DNA of 64,000 bases. Origin: Paracoccus saliphilus. GTDB lineage: Bacteria > Pseudomonadota > Alphaproteobacteria > Rhodobacterales > Rhodobacteraceae. A program made the translations under genes and the position numbers. Positions within the stretch are counted from its first letter, which is position 1, and every line of letters begins with the position of its first letter. Below are positions 7,685 to 16,398 of the stretch, piece after piece. The stretch is taken from contig KZ836026.1 of the NCBI GenBank assembly GCA_003255745.1, forward strand, positions 1-64,000, given 5' to 3'. The notes beneath the pieces are model-generated. The model saw only the letters and a list, made by a program, of their open reading frames with translations, was not told where the DNA came from and did no database searches.

Positions 7685-9112
7685 TTACAGCCCCAGAGAG
7701 TTGTAGACGTTCGAGATGCGCCGGATCGCCACAACATAGGCTGCGGTGCGCATGTCATCGACCTTTGGGTTGTTCATCCAGACCTCCTTCATCTTCTTGA
7801 ACGATTCCCGCATCGTGTCGTCCAGGCCAGACCGCACCAGTTCCAGTTCGTCGGCGCCGGTCAGGAATGCCTCCTTGAAGCCGCGCGACAGTGTCCAGTT
7901 CAGGCCGGTATCGGCCGACAGCCGCTCCAGCTCCTCGACCAGCATCCGCGCGCGGGCTTCCTCATAACGGCGCTCCAGTCGGCCAAGGCTGATCTGCGAC
8001 AGGTTCTTGACCCATTCGAAATAGGACACCGTGACGCCGCCCGCGTTGGCATACATGTCGGGAATGATCACGATGCCCTTTTCGCGCAGGATCGCGTCGG
8101 CATCCGCGGTCACGGGACCGTTCGCGGCCTCGATGATCAGCTTGCAGTTGATGCGGGCGGCGTTGTCCTCGTCGATCACGCTTTCGATCGCGGCGGGGAC
8201 CAGGATGTCGCATTCATCCTCCAGCGCGCGCAGCCCGTCCTCGGAAAAATCGCCGCCCACGAACCCCTTGACCCCGCCCGTGGCGCGGATATGGCCGCGC
8301 AGCGCGTCGATGTTGATGCCCAAGGGATTGCGGATGACGCCGTCCCGCTCGATCACGCAGGTGATCAGCGCGCGGTCCTCGGCAGACAGGAACTGCGCCG
8401 CATGATAGCCCACGTTGCCCAGGCCCTGCACGACAACGCGCTTGCCCGCCAGGGTGCCCGACAGCCCGGCGCGCTTCATCACGTCGTCATGGCGGAAGAA
8501 CTCGCGCAGGGCAAACTGAACGCCCCGGCCGGTCGCCTCGACCCGCCCGTCGATGCCACCCGCGGTGCGCGGCTTGCCGGTAACGCAGGCTTTGGCGTTG
8601 ATGTCGTCGGGATGCAGCCGCTTGTAGGCATCGGCCATCCAGGCCATCTCGCGTTCGCCGGTGCCCATGTCGGGGGCGGGCACGTTCTGGGACGGAGAGA
8701 TCAGGTTTCGGCGCGAAAGCTCATAGGTAAAGCGGCGCGTGATCCGCTCCAGTTCGTCCTCGTTCCAGGCACGAGGATCGATGCGCAGTCCGCCCTTGGA
8801 CCCCCCGAACGGCACCTCGACCAGGGCGCATTTGTAAGTCATCAGCGCCGCCAGCGCCTCGACCTCGTCCTGGTTCACGTCCAGCGAATATCGGATGCCG
8901 CCCTTGACCGGCTCCATATGTTCCGAATGAACCGAGCGATAGCCCGTGAAGGTGTGGATCTGGCCGCGCAGGCGCACCCCGAACCGGACCGTGTAGGTCG
9001 AGTTGCAGACGCGGATCTTCTGCTCCAGCCCCGGCGACAGCTCCATCAGGCTTGCCGCATGCGTGAACATGCGCTCGACCGAGTCGCGGAACGAGATCTT
9101 CTTGAGTGCCAT
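7685..9112 (-). CDS. gdhA: Glutamate dehydrogenase (Glu/Leu/Phe/Val family)
   Basis: A 475-residue NAD(P)-dependent dehydrogenase interconverting glutamate with 2-oxoglutarate plus ammonium. Motifs: substrate-binding HMEPVKGGIRYS, catalytic-lysine segment KCALVEVPFGGSKGGLRID, P-A-P-D-M-G-T-G near 150, Rossmann GLGNVGYHAAQFL around 240, and late AANGPVTADAD plus YANAGGVTVSYFEW. The start at 9112 is preferred because an AAGGAG lies 10 nt upstream; the three-codon longer version would begin with TTG immediately beside that site. It is divergent from a TetR regulator gene with 236 bp between, so regulation by that protein is possible but unproven. Confidence 0.92.
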   Translation of the reverse strand: MALKKISFRDSVERMFTHAASLMELSPGLEQKIRVCNSTYTVRFGVRLRGQIHTFTGYRSVHSEHMEPVKGGIRYSLDVNQDEVEALAALMTYKCALVEVPFGGSKGGLRIDPRAWNEDELERITRRFTYELSRRNLISPSQNVPAPDMGTGEREMAWMADAYKRLHPDDINAKACVTGKPRTAGGIDGRVEATGRGVQFALREFFRHDDVMKRAGLSGTLAGKRVVVQGLGNVGYHAAQFLSAEDRALITCVIERDGVIRNPLGINIDALRGHIRATGGVKGFVGGDFSEDGLRALEDECDILVPAAIESVIDEDNAARINCKLIIEAANGPVTADADAILREKGIVIIPDMYANAGGVTVSYFEWVKNLSQISLGRLERRYEEARARMLVEELERLSADTGLNWTLSRGFKEAFLTGADELELVRSGLDDTMRESFKKMKEVWMNNPKVDDMRTAAYVVAIRRISNVYNSLGL

Positions 9113-9348
9113 TTTCTGCAATCTCCTTATGCCAAGGCAGATGTCCGGGGTTCAGGCTAGGACAAATGATGCCGCTCCGCCACAGCCTGTTTTCTAGGCA
9201 GAGTTGTTATCGCACTAAAAAATAGCACGAAATTCTATATCCCGATCGCTGCCACGCTGCCTGCCCTTGAATCCTTCTGGAAATCGCTGCGATATTTAGG
9301 AAACCCGCAGCCGTCCGGTGGACTTACCCACGGCAGAAGGGAAAACAA
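9113..9348. promoter_or_regulatory. AT-rich divergent intergenic region, gdhA / tetR-type gene
   Basis: The 236 bp between two divergent start codons contain a markedly AT-rich patch (about 9200-9240) in otherwise GC-rich DNA, the natural place for two back-to-back promoters and a regulator site. I could not identify confident -35/-10 pairs or a clean operator palindrome. Confidence 0.45.
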
Positions 9349-9987
9349 ATGGACATCAGGACAGGCATGGATGGGCATTCGGCAATCACCCGCGGACGCA
9401 AGTTCGAGCAAGTGCGCGACGGGGCTTCAGCCGTGTTCATGCGCGAAGGCTATGCCGCCGCCAGCGTGGACGAGATCGCCCGCGCCGCCAATGTCTCAAA
9501 GGCGACCCTCTACAGCTATTTCCCTGACAAGCGACTGATGTTCCAAGAGGTTTTGCGGGCGGCCCTGGACCAGGGCTTTCGCGAGGCGGTGTTTCGTGCC
9601 GACCATGCGGCTGCCCCGGCCAAGGCGCTGCCGGGCGTTCTGACGACGCTGGCCGGCTGGCTGGTTTCCGAGCCGCAGCTGAGCCTGCACCGCATCGTGG
9701 TGGCCGAGGCCACGCGTTTCCCCGAGATCGCCGCCGCTTATGCGGAGGCGGTCCAGGATCATGTCATCCGTCCGATGGCCGAACTGATCGACGGCTGGAT
9801 CGCCCAGTCCAAGATCATGCCCCATGATACGGATCAGTCGGCCCATCAGCTGATGGCCCTGATCAGCGGCCAGCTTCTGCCCTGCGCGCTGCTGTCGGAA
9901 CGGGTCCCCGATGATGTACGGATCGCGCAGGTCGGCACATCGACTGCAATCCTGTTCCTCAATGCCTATGCCAAGCAGGTTGCCTGA
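9349..9987 (+). CDS. TetR/AcrR family transcriptional regulator
   Basis: A 212-residue DNA-binding repressor-type protein. The N-terminal HTH is clear (ASVDEIARAANVSKATLYSYF, residues about 37-57), followed by the ligand/dimerisation domain with RIVVAEATRFPEIAAAYAEA, typical of the AefR-like (TetR_C_7) branch. The ribosome site AAGGGA lies 8 nt before the ATG. It is divergent from gdhA; no export or metabolic operon lies directly downstream, so the target is unclear. Autoregulation through the shared intergenic region is the usual arrangement for this family. Confidence 0.87.
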   Translation: MDIRTGMDGHSAITRGRKFEQVRDGASAVFMREGYAAASVDEIARAANVSKATLYSYFPDKRLMFQEVLRAALDQGFREAVFRADHAAAPAKALPGVLTTLAGWLVSEPQLSLHRIVVAEATRFPEIAAAYAEAVQDHVIRPMAELIDGWIAQSKIMPHDTDQSAHQLMALISGQLLPCALLSERVPDDVRIAQVGTSTAILFLNAYAKQVA

Positions 9988-10119
9988 CAAGGCAGCAGCT
10001 GTGGCATTCCTGCGATGATGGAAACGTGATCCGCCGGGCGGCTTCTCAAGCCTTCGCACAAATCCTATGCTGTGCCCAAAGGACAAGGTCCGTACAGGAC
10101 CGGCAGGGGTGAGACAGTG

Positions 10120-10635
10120 ATGATCGGGACAAGTGGTGTTGCACGGGCCGGGCTTCTGGCCTTTTGCGCGATCGTGGCGGCGGGCTGTGCATCATCGCCC
10201 AACCGGATGCCGCCGGCGGCGCCCGTGGACATGGCGATGGCACCCGCCGTGCCGCCGGTGACCGGCTATCCCGTCGCGCCGGGTTACGCCCCGGCCGGCA
10301 TTCCGGCACCGGCCTATCCCGCCCCAGCCTATGCAACCCTGCCCTATCCGGCGGCCCCCGCCCCGGTTCCCGCGCCCTTCCCCGTCGCCGCCGATCCCGT
10401 ACCGGTCGCCGCCAACGGCATCACCGGCCTGGAAGAGCGCAAGCCCGACCTCTGCGGCGCCAGCAAGTTCGCCAGCGCCAAGGGCCAGCCCGGCAGCACC
10501 ATCCCCGGCCTTGGCATTTCGAAAGCCTATCGGGTCGTCGAATATCGTGGGATCGAGCCTCAGGAATACAATCCCAACAGGATCGTCTTCCGTCTCGATC
10601 CTGCGGGCATCATCACCAACATAGATTGCGGATAA
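10120..10635 (+). CDS. I78-like inhibitor domain lipoprotein with Pro/Ala-rich linker
   Basis: A 171-residue protein: a signal with probable lipobox (CAIVAAGC), then about 80 residues rich in Pro, Ala and Tyr-Pro units (repeats such as PAPAYPAPAY), then a 60-residue C-terminal domain (DLCGASKF, GQPGSTIPG, RVVEYRG, NRIVFRLDPAG, ending NIDCG). That pattern (Cys-Gly start, GQP, RV, N-R-hydrophobic, final Cys-Gly) matches the peptidase inhibitor I78 family. The linker would hold the domain away from the membrane. The ATG at 10120 is chosen because it gives the signal peptide. The next gene encodes a second I78 protein 5 bp downstream. Inhibitor activity is inferred. Confidence 0.72.
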   Translation: MIGTSGVARAGLLAFCAIVAAGCASSPNRMPPAAPVDMAMAPAVPPVTGYPVAPGYAPAGIPAPAYPAPAYATLPYPAAPAPVPAPFPVAADPVPVAANGITGLEERKPDLCGASKFASAKGQPGSTIPGLGISKAYRVVEYRGIEPQEYNPNRIVFRLDPAGIITNIDCG

Positions 10636-10640
10636 AGCTC

Positions 10641-10934
10641 ATGCGCCACCTTGCCATCCTTGCCGCCGTCGCCGCCTCGGGCCTTCTGGCCGCCTGCGAG
10701 CCGGTTCCGGCCCCGGTCCAGCCCGCCGAACCCGCCATTCCCACGGACGAATGCGGCGCGGCCGGCTTCAAGGGCCTCATCGGCCAGCCGCGCGACGTGC
10801 TGACGCAGATGAACTTTCCGCTGAATACCCGCGTCATCGGCCCCGACGACATGGTCACGGCCGATTTCCGCCCGGATCGACTGAACATCGAATACGGCCC
10901 CAACGGGCGGATCGACAAGGTCAGCTGCTACTGA
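10641..10934 (+). CDS. I78 family peptidase inhibitor, lipoprotein
   Basis: A 97-residue lipoprotein with lipobox LAAC near residue 19 and a compact I78 domain: DECGAAGFKGLIGQP, NTRVIGPDDMVTADFRPDRL, and YGPNGRIDKVSCY at the C-terminus. I78 members are small inhibitors of serine peptidases, anchored here probably in the outer or inner membrane facing the periplasm. It lies 5 bp after another I78-like gene and probably shares its transcript. The pair may differ in reach (long linker against none) rather than in fold. Confidence 0.85.
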   Translation: MRHLAILAAVAASGLLAACEPVPAPVQPAEPAIPTDECGAAGFKGLIGQPRDVLTQMNFPLNTRVIGPDDMVTADFRPDRLNIEYGPNGRIDKVSCY

Positions 10935-10989
10935 CCGGCCCCGCCGCTTTCGCATTGCCTTGCCGGGGCGGCGGTGTCACCATTCCGTC

Positions 10990-11325
10990 ATGATGAATGC
11001 AAGCCCGCCGTTCCAGGCCGACCCGGATCGCGTTGTCTTTGACCGCAAGGAACTTGCGCTGATCCTGTCGACCTATGGCCGTTTTGTCGCGGCGGGGGAA
11101 TGGCGGGATTACGGCATGTCCTTTCTGCGCGAAGCCGCGATCTTCAGCGTCTTCCGCCGCGCGGCCGAACAGCCGCTTTACCGCATCGAAAAGCGGCCCC
11201 GCCTGCGCAGTGCCCAGGGCGCCTATGCCGTGATCGCCATGGACGGCCGCATCCTCAAGCGCGGCCATGACCTTAAACAGGTGCTGACGGTGCTGGAGCG
11301 GAAACTGATCCGCAGCATCGACTAG
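10990..11325 (+). CDS. DUF2794 domain-containing protein
   Basis: A 111-residue soluble protein matching the alphaproteobacterial DUF2794 family: VVFDRKELALILSTYGRFVAAGEWRDYG, then FSVFRRAAEQPLYRIEK and a C-terminal LEKRL-like helix (LERKLIRSID). The family is conserved next to varied genes and has no assigned function. Two ATGs (10990 and 10993) are adjacent; either could start. Convergent with hrpB, only 5 bp apart at the stops. Confidence 0.85.
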   Translation: MMNASPPFQADPDRVVFDRKELALILSTYGRFVAAGEWRDYGMSFLREAAIFSVFRRAAEQPLYRIEKRPRLRSAQGAYAVIAMDGRILKRGHDLKQVLTVLERKLIRSID

Positions 11326-11330
11326 CGCCC

Positions 11331-13814
11331 TCAGGTGCCGCGCGGTTTGGCGCGGGTGGTGGGATCGGCCTGGGTCGGGTCCTCGGGCCAGGGATGGCGT
11401 GGATAGCGCCCGCGCATGTCCTTTCTGACATCGGCATAGGAACTGGCCCAGAAGCCCGGCAGGTCCATCGTCACCTGCACGGGCTTGCCCCCCGGCGACA
11501 GCAGCGCGATCCGCAGCGGGCGCCCGCCCACGACCGGATGCCGGGTCACGCCGAACAGTTCCTGCAGGCGCAGTTCGATCGACGGATCGGCGCTGTCGTA
11601 ATCAATCGGCACGCGGCGCCCCAGGGGGGTCACGAAATGCGCCGGCACCTCCTGGTCCAGCCGTTGCTGGCCCTGCCAGCCAAGGCGCGCCTTCAGCGGC
11701 TCGGTCAGGTCAAGGGCGCGCAGATCGGCCAGCGTCCGCACCCGCCCCAGCCAAGGCAGCAGCCAGTCTCCCTCCTCCAGCAGCGCCGTGTCATCAACTG
11801 CCCCACCCTCGCCCAGCAGTGCCATTCGCGCCCGCAAGCGCGCCGCAGCCGGGCTCCAGCGCAGCCCGTCGATTCGCAGCCCTTCCAGCGCTGCACGGGC
11901 GATGGCCTCGGCAGGCGCATCGAGCCAGGGGTTGTCGGACAGCACCAGCGCATCCAGCCGTTCCTGCTGGCGCGCCATCACCCGGCCGTCGCGGCGGGAC
12001 CAGGCGCACAGCCGCACCGTCTCGATCCGGAACCCATGCAGCGCGCGAAGGGCCGGCTCGTCCAGCTGCGCCGCCAGGCGGATACGCGCCTCTCGCTGGT
12101 CCCCGTCCAGATCCACTGCCACGATCAGGCGCTGGCCCGCCAAGGGATCGATATTGTCCATCACAGCACCCTTGCCGCCCGACAGAACAAAGCGCGCGTC
12201 ATCGCCGCTGCGGCGCAGCCCAACCCGGTCGGGGTAGGCCAACGAAACCATCTCTCCCGGCGACATCTCACCCGCAGCCGGGCTGTCGGGGGACGGGCCA
12301 GGGGGGGGTGCGGGGGGGACGGTGTCCCCCCCGCCGTCGCGGGACGCAACCAAACGCCGCAGCCGCCGCGCCTCCTGCCGGATGCGTTCGATGGCCTGGC
12401 GGTTCATATCGAAAGAATGGCTCGCGCCAAAGCCGCGCGGATCGTGCAGCGCCTCCAGCCGCAGCGCAAGGTCGGTGCCGGCGCCCCGCAGCGGGTCACG
12501 ATCCGACAGCAGCGCCGCCAGATCTGTCGCCGCCGCCCCTGCACGGATCAGCATATGCGCCAGCCGGGGGTGCAGCGGCAACCGCGCCAAGGCGCTGCCG
12601 TGGGCGGTGATGCGACCCGCCCCGTCCAGCGCCTCCAGTGCCCGCAGCAGGGTCCGCGCCTCGGCTAGCGCCCCTTCCGGAGGTGGCGTCAAAAAAGCCA
12701 GGTCGCCAGGCGCGGCGCCCCAGACTGCCAGTTCCAGCGCCAGGCCGGCCAGATCGGCCACGGCAATCTCGGGCGGGGCAAAGGACGGCAGCGCCCCTTC
12801 CTCGGCCCGGGCCCACATCCGATAGCAGATGCCCGGCGCCACCCGCCCGGCGCGGCCCCGCCGCTGGTCGGCCTCGGCCCGGCTGACGCGCTCGGTCACC
12901 AGCCGCGACATGCCGCTGCCCGGATCGAACCGCGCACGCCGCGCACGCCCCGCATCCACGACAACCCGCACCTCGGGGATCGTCAACGAGGTTTCGGCGA
13001 TCGCCGTCGCCAGCACGATCCGGCGCCGCGGGCCGGGCACCGCCAGCGCCGCCCGCTGCGCCGCCGCGTCCAGCGCACCATAAAGCGGCAGCAGTTCGCA
13101 GACGCTGCCGCCCAGGGCCGACATGACGCGCCGGATCTCGCCCTCGCCGGGCAGAAATACCAGGATCGAGCCGCCCGTCGCCCTTGTCTCTGCCTCGGCG
13201 CGCAGAACCAGGCGCGCAGCCTCGTCCACCAGCCGTACGCCAGTGGGCAACGGCCGGTCCAGCCAGCGTGTTTCCACCGGATATGCGCGCCCTTCCGAGG
13301 TGATGACGGGCGCATCCTCCAGCAGAGCCGCGACCGGCCCCGCGTCCAGCGTGGCCGACATGACCAGCACGGCCAGATCCTCGCGCAGCGCACCGCGCGC
13401 TTCCCAGACCAGCGCAAGGCCCAGGTCCGCGTTCAGGCTGCGTTCGTGAAACTCATCAAAGATAACGCAGCCCACACCCTCCAAGCCCGGATCGGACTGG
13501 ATCATCCGCGTCAGGATGCCCTCGGTCACGACCTCGATGCGCTGGCCCGGCACGGATTCACCCCGTACCCGATAGCCTATGCGCCGGCCCAAAGGTTCCG
13601 ACAGCATCTGGGCCATGCGCTCGGCTGCGGCGCGCGCGGCCAGACGTCGCGGCTCCAGCATCAGGATGCGCCCGGCGATCCGATCCAGAAGGGCCAACGG
13701 CACGCGGGTCGTCTTGCCTGCACCAGGCGGCGCGACCAGCACCGCCCGCCCGTGCCGGTCCAGCGCCGCGCACAGGTCCGGAAGAACATCCTCGATAGGC
13801 AGGGCGTCGGACAT
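11331..13814 (-). CDS. hrpB: ATP-dependent helicase HrpB, with low-complexity insert
   Basis: An 827-residue DEAH/RHA-type helicase. Walker A is VAPPGAGKTTRVP (GAGKT 31-35), the Walker B variant is IFDEFHERS, motif III is VMSATLDA, motif VI is QRRGRAGRVAPG, and the HrpB C-terminal domain (HFVTPLGRRVPIDYD, GVTRHPVVGGRPL) closes the protein. The family's role is poorly defined RNA processing. The start at 13814 (MSDALPIEDV) is preferred over a longer frame. Between residues of about 490 and 520 there is a Pro/Gly/Ser-rich insert encoded by strongly palindromic DNA (12258-12345) that I do not expect in relatives. Confidence 0.9.
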   Translation of the reverse strand: MSDALPIEDVLPDLCAALDRHGRAVLVAPPGAGKTTRVPLALLDRIAGRILMLEPRRLAARAAAERMAQMLSEPLGRRIGYRVRGESVPGQRIEVVTEGILTRMIQSDPGLEGVGCVIFDEFHERSLNADLGLALVWEARGALREDLAVLVMSATLDAGPVAALLEDAPVITSEGRAYPVETRWLDRPLPTGVRLVDEAARLVLRAEAETRATGGSILVFLPGEGEIRRVMSALGGSVCELLPLYGALDAAAQRAALAVPGPRRRIVLATAIAETSLTIPEVRVVVDAGRARRARFDPGSGMSRLVTERVSRAEADQRRGRAGRVAPGICYRMWARAEEGALPSFAPPEIAVADLAGLALELAVWGAAPGDLAFLTPPPEGALAEARTLLRALEALDGAGRITAHGSALARLPLHPRLAHMLIRAGAAATDLAALLSDRDPLRGAGTDLALRLEALHDPRGFGASHSFDMNRQAIERIRQEARRLRRLVASRDGGGDTVPPAPPPGPSPDSPAAGEMSPGEMVSLAYPDRVGLRRSGDDARFVLSGGKGAVMDNIDPLAGQRLIVAVDLDGDQREARIRLAAQLDEPALRALHGFRIETVRLCAWSRRDGRVMARQQERLDALVLSDNPWLDAPAEAIARAALEGLRIDGLRWSPAAARLRARMALLGEGGAVDDTALLEEGDWLLPWLGRVRTLADLRALDLTEPLKARLGWQGQQRLDQEVPAHFVTPLGRRVPIDYDSADPSIELRLQELFGVTRHPVVGGRPLRIALLSPGGKPVQVTMDLPGFWASSYADVRKDMRGRYPRHPWPEDPTQADPTTRAKPRGT
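12258..12345. repeat. Palindromic G/C-rich element inside hrpB
   Basis: Within the hrpB frame lie a 9-bp perfect inverted repeat, GGGGGGGAC (12312-12320) and GTCCCCCCC (12324-12332), and a smaller one, CAGCC/GGCTG (12275-12285), in a run of G tracts. The region codes for a low-complexity segment containing VPPAPPPGPSPDSP, which interrupts an otherwise ordinary helicase domain. It looks like an inserted repeat unit that keeps the frame open. Confidence 0.5.
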
Positions 13815-13957
13815 GGCCGGGTGATAGCGTCCCGCGCCGGTCCAGCACAATCACAATCCCGGCCGGGCAGTTCATTCGCGCGCTACACATCTCCGCCCTG
13901 CGGACCTATCTTCCCGACGCGGCGTTAGGTGACGCGACACAGGCAGCAGGAACAGGC

Positions 13958-15328
13958 ATGGGCATCGGCAGCGACGTGATGGAGGGTCTGGGCCTGACCG
14001 ACCCGGTGGTGCGGATCGGGGTCACCGGACTGTCGCGGGCCGGCAAGACGGTGTTCATCACCTCGCTGGTGGCGAACCTTCTGGAACGCGGGCGGATGCA
14101 GGCCCTGCGCGCAGCGGCCGACGGCCGGCTGAAAGCCGTGTGGCTGCAACCCCAGCCTGACGACACGATCCCGCGCTTTGACTTTGAACGGCACCTGGCC
14201 GCCCTGACCGGTCACGACCCGCATTGGCCCGACGGGACGCGCCATGTCAGCCAGCTGCGCCTGTCGCTGCGGCTGGAAGGGGGGGGCCTGTTCGGCGGGC
14301 TGCGGGGGCCGCGCAACCTGCATCTGGATATCGTCGATTATCCGGGTGAATGGCTGCTGGACCTGCGCCTGATGGAGCGCGACTTTGCCCAATGGTCGGC
14401 CGAGGTGCTGGAGCGGATCGACGGCCGCCCCGGCGCCGAGCGTTTCCTGGCCGCCTTGTCGACACAGGACCCGGATGCGGCCTTTTCCGAACCGCGCGCC
14501 CAGGACCTGGCCGATCTTTACACGGCCCACCTGAACGCCGCCCGCGCCGCCGGCTGGTCCGACTGCACGCCGGGCCGGTTCCTTATTCCGGGCGAACTGG
14601 CGGGTTCTCCGGCGCTGACCTTCGCGCCGCTGCCCCCCGCGCTGCAGGACGGCAAACTGGGCCGGGAATTCCGCCGCCGCTTCGATGCCTACAAGTCGCG
14701 CATCGTGCGCCCCTTCTTTCGCGACCACTTTGCCCGGATCGACCGGCAGGTGGTGCTGGTCGATGTGCTGGGGGCGATCCACCAAGGCCCGCGCGCGGTT
14801 GATGACATGCGCCGCGCCATGGCCGACGTGCTGACCGCTTTTCGTCCAGGTCGCGCGGGCTGGCTGGCGCAGCTTCTGGGATCGCGGCGGGTCGAGCGCA
14901 TCCTGTTCGCCGCCACCAAGGCCGATCACCTGCATCACATCCAGCACAACCGCCTGACCGCGATCCTGTCGGCCATGCTGCGCGAGGCGCGGGACCGCGC
15001 GGATTTCCAAGGCGCCCGGACCGAGGCCATGTCCGTCGCCGCCCTGCGCGCCACGACCGAGGACATGATCCGCCAGGATGATGAGGAACTGCCCGCCGTG
15101 CGGGGCCGGCTGCTGGACGGGCGGCAGGCGGCCTTCTATCCGGGCGAACTGCCGGCGGACCCGTCGGCGCTGCTGCATCCCGCCCGGCAGGGGGCCACGG
15201 CCTGGCTGGACGGCGACTATGCCATCATGAACTTTGCCCCCGCTCCCCTGACCACCCGGCCGGGGGATGGGCCGCCGCATATCCGGCTGGACCGGGTCGC
15301 GGAATTCCTGATCGGAGACCGCCTGTGA
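13958..15328 (+). CDS. ycjX: YcjX family GTPase
   Basis: A 456-residue P-loop protein of the YcjX (DUF463) family. Walker A is GLSRAGKT at residues 24-31, followed by VFITSLVANLLERG; a family-typical DIVDYPGEWLLDL lies near residues 127-139, VVLVDVLGAIHQGP near 267, and ATKADHLHH near 325. YcjX proteins are nucleotide-binding, stress-linked and conserved in tandem with YcjF. Here the next gene is exactly the YcjF partner, starting with GTG inside this gene's stop (GTGA). A role at the membrane with YcjF is inferred from that coupling. Confidence 0.9.
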   Translation: MGIGSDVMEGLGLTDPVVRIGVTGLSRAGKTVFITSLVANLLERGRMQALRAAADGRLKAVWLQPQPDDTIPRFDFERHLAALTGHDPHWPDGTRHVSQLRLSLRLEGGGLFGGLRGPRNLHLDIVDYPGEWLLDLRLMERDFAQWSAEVLERIDGRPGAERFLAALSTQDPDAAFSEPRAQDLADLYTAHLNAARAAGWSDCTPGRFLIPGELAGSPALTFAPLPPALQDGKLGREFRRRFDAYKSRIVRPFFRDHFARIDRQVVLVDVLGAIHQGPRAVDDMRRAMADVLTAFRPGRAGWLAQLLGSRRVERILFAATKADHLHHIQHNRLTAILSAMLREARDRADFQGARTEAMSVAALRATTEDMIRQDDEELPAVRGRLLDGRQAAFYPGELPADPSALLHPARQGATAWLDGDYAIMNFAPAPLTTRPGDGPPHIRLDRVAEFLIGDRL

Positions 15329-16398
15329 CCGACCCCGTGAACCCGCCGCCCAAGCGGCCCCGCCGTCCGGTCCTGCTGGAGCTGGAGCCCGACGCCCCGG
15401 CCGCGCCGCGCGGTCCCCAGGCCCGGACCCTGACCGAAGAGATACCGAACCCCGCCGACGCTCCGCCCGTTGATCCGCTGGACGCCCCCCTGCCCCGCCC
15501 GCGCACGATGGAGATGGTGACCCGGCTGGTCGGACGGCGCCCCTCGCGGCTGACGCGGCTGTTCCTGAACGCGGGGGTGGCGCTGTTCACGTTTCTTCTG
15601 AGCGTGGCGGCGCTGGATTTCATCAACCGGCTGCTGACCACCTATCCGCTGCTGGGCTGGATCGCGGTGATCCTTTTTGCGCTGTTCACGCTTGCGGCGC
15701 TTGGCATGGCGCTGCGCGAATGGCGCGCCTGGCGGCGGCTGGGGCGGATCGACCGGATCCAGCGCGCGGCCGGTGCGGCCTTGGCGGCGCAGGATTTCGA
15801 CGCCGCGCGGGCGGTAACCGACCAGTTGGTCAGCCTTTATGCCCCTCGGCCCGAGCTGGAGTGGCAGCGTCAGCGCCTGGCCGAGCGGCGGGGCGAGACA
15901 TTTGACGCCCAGACCCTGCTGACCCTGGCCGAGACCGAGTTGCTGGCGGGTCTGGACCAGCAGGCCCGGCGCGAGATCGAGGCCGCCGCCCGCACCGTCG
16001 CCGCGACGACCGCCCTGGTTCCGCTGGCCTTTGCCGATGTCGCGGCGGCGCTGGCCGCGAACCTGCGCATGATCCGCCGCATGGCCGAGATCTATGGCGG
16101 TCGGGCCGGGGCAATCGGTGGCTGGCGCCTGGCGCGCACGGTGATGACCCATCTGATCGCCACCGGCGCGGTCGCGGCGGGTGACGACCTGATCCACACG
16201 GTCGCAGGCGGGGGCGTCCTGGCCAAGCTGTCGCGCCGCTTTGGCGAAGGACTGGTCAACGGCGCCCTGACCGCCCGCGTGGGCATCGCCGCGATGGAAG
16301 TCTGCCGCCCGCTGCCCTTTCTGTCACAGCCACGTCCGCGCGTCGGAAGCCTGGTCAGTCGCGGCCTGCGCGGGTTGTTCGGCGAGGAAAAGGGCTAG
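15325..16398 (+). CDS. YcjF-like TIGR01620/DUF697 membrane protein
   Basis: A 357-residue protein with a Pro-rich, polar N-terminus of about 70 residues, two membrane helices (LFLNAGVALFTFLLSVAALDF, about 75-95; LLGWIAVILFALFTLAALGMAL, about 108-130) and a C-terminal DUF697-type domain (ALVPLAFADVAAALAANLRMI; GAIGGWRLARTVMTHLIATG; then GLVNGALTARVGIAAMEVCRP). The start is GTG at 15325, overlapping the ycjX stop. The pair YcjX-YcjF is conserved in proteobacteria, with stress-response links in enterics. Its stop shares bases with the convergent acetyltransferase stop (CTAG at 16395-16398). Confidence 0.87.
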   Translation: MTDPVNPPPKRPRRPVLLELEPDAPAAPRGPQARTLTEEIPNPADAPPVDPLDAPLPRPRTMEMVTRLVGRRPSRLTRLFLNAGVALFTFLLSVAALDFINRLLTTYPLLGWIAVILFALFTLAALGMALREWRAWRRLGRIDRIQRAAGAALAAQDFDAARAVTDQLVSLYAPRPELEWQRQRLAERRGETFDAQTLLTLAETELLAGLDQQARREIEAAARTVAATTALVPLAFADVAAALAANLRMIRRMAEIYGGRAGAIGGWRLARTVMTHLIATGAVAAGDDLIHTVAGGGVLAKLSRRFGEGLVNGALTARVGIAAMEVCRPLPFLSQPRPRVGSLVSRGLRGLFGEEKG

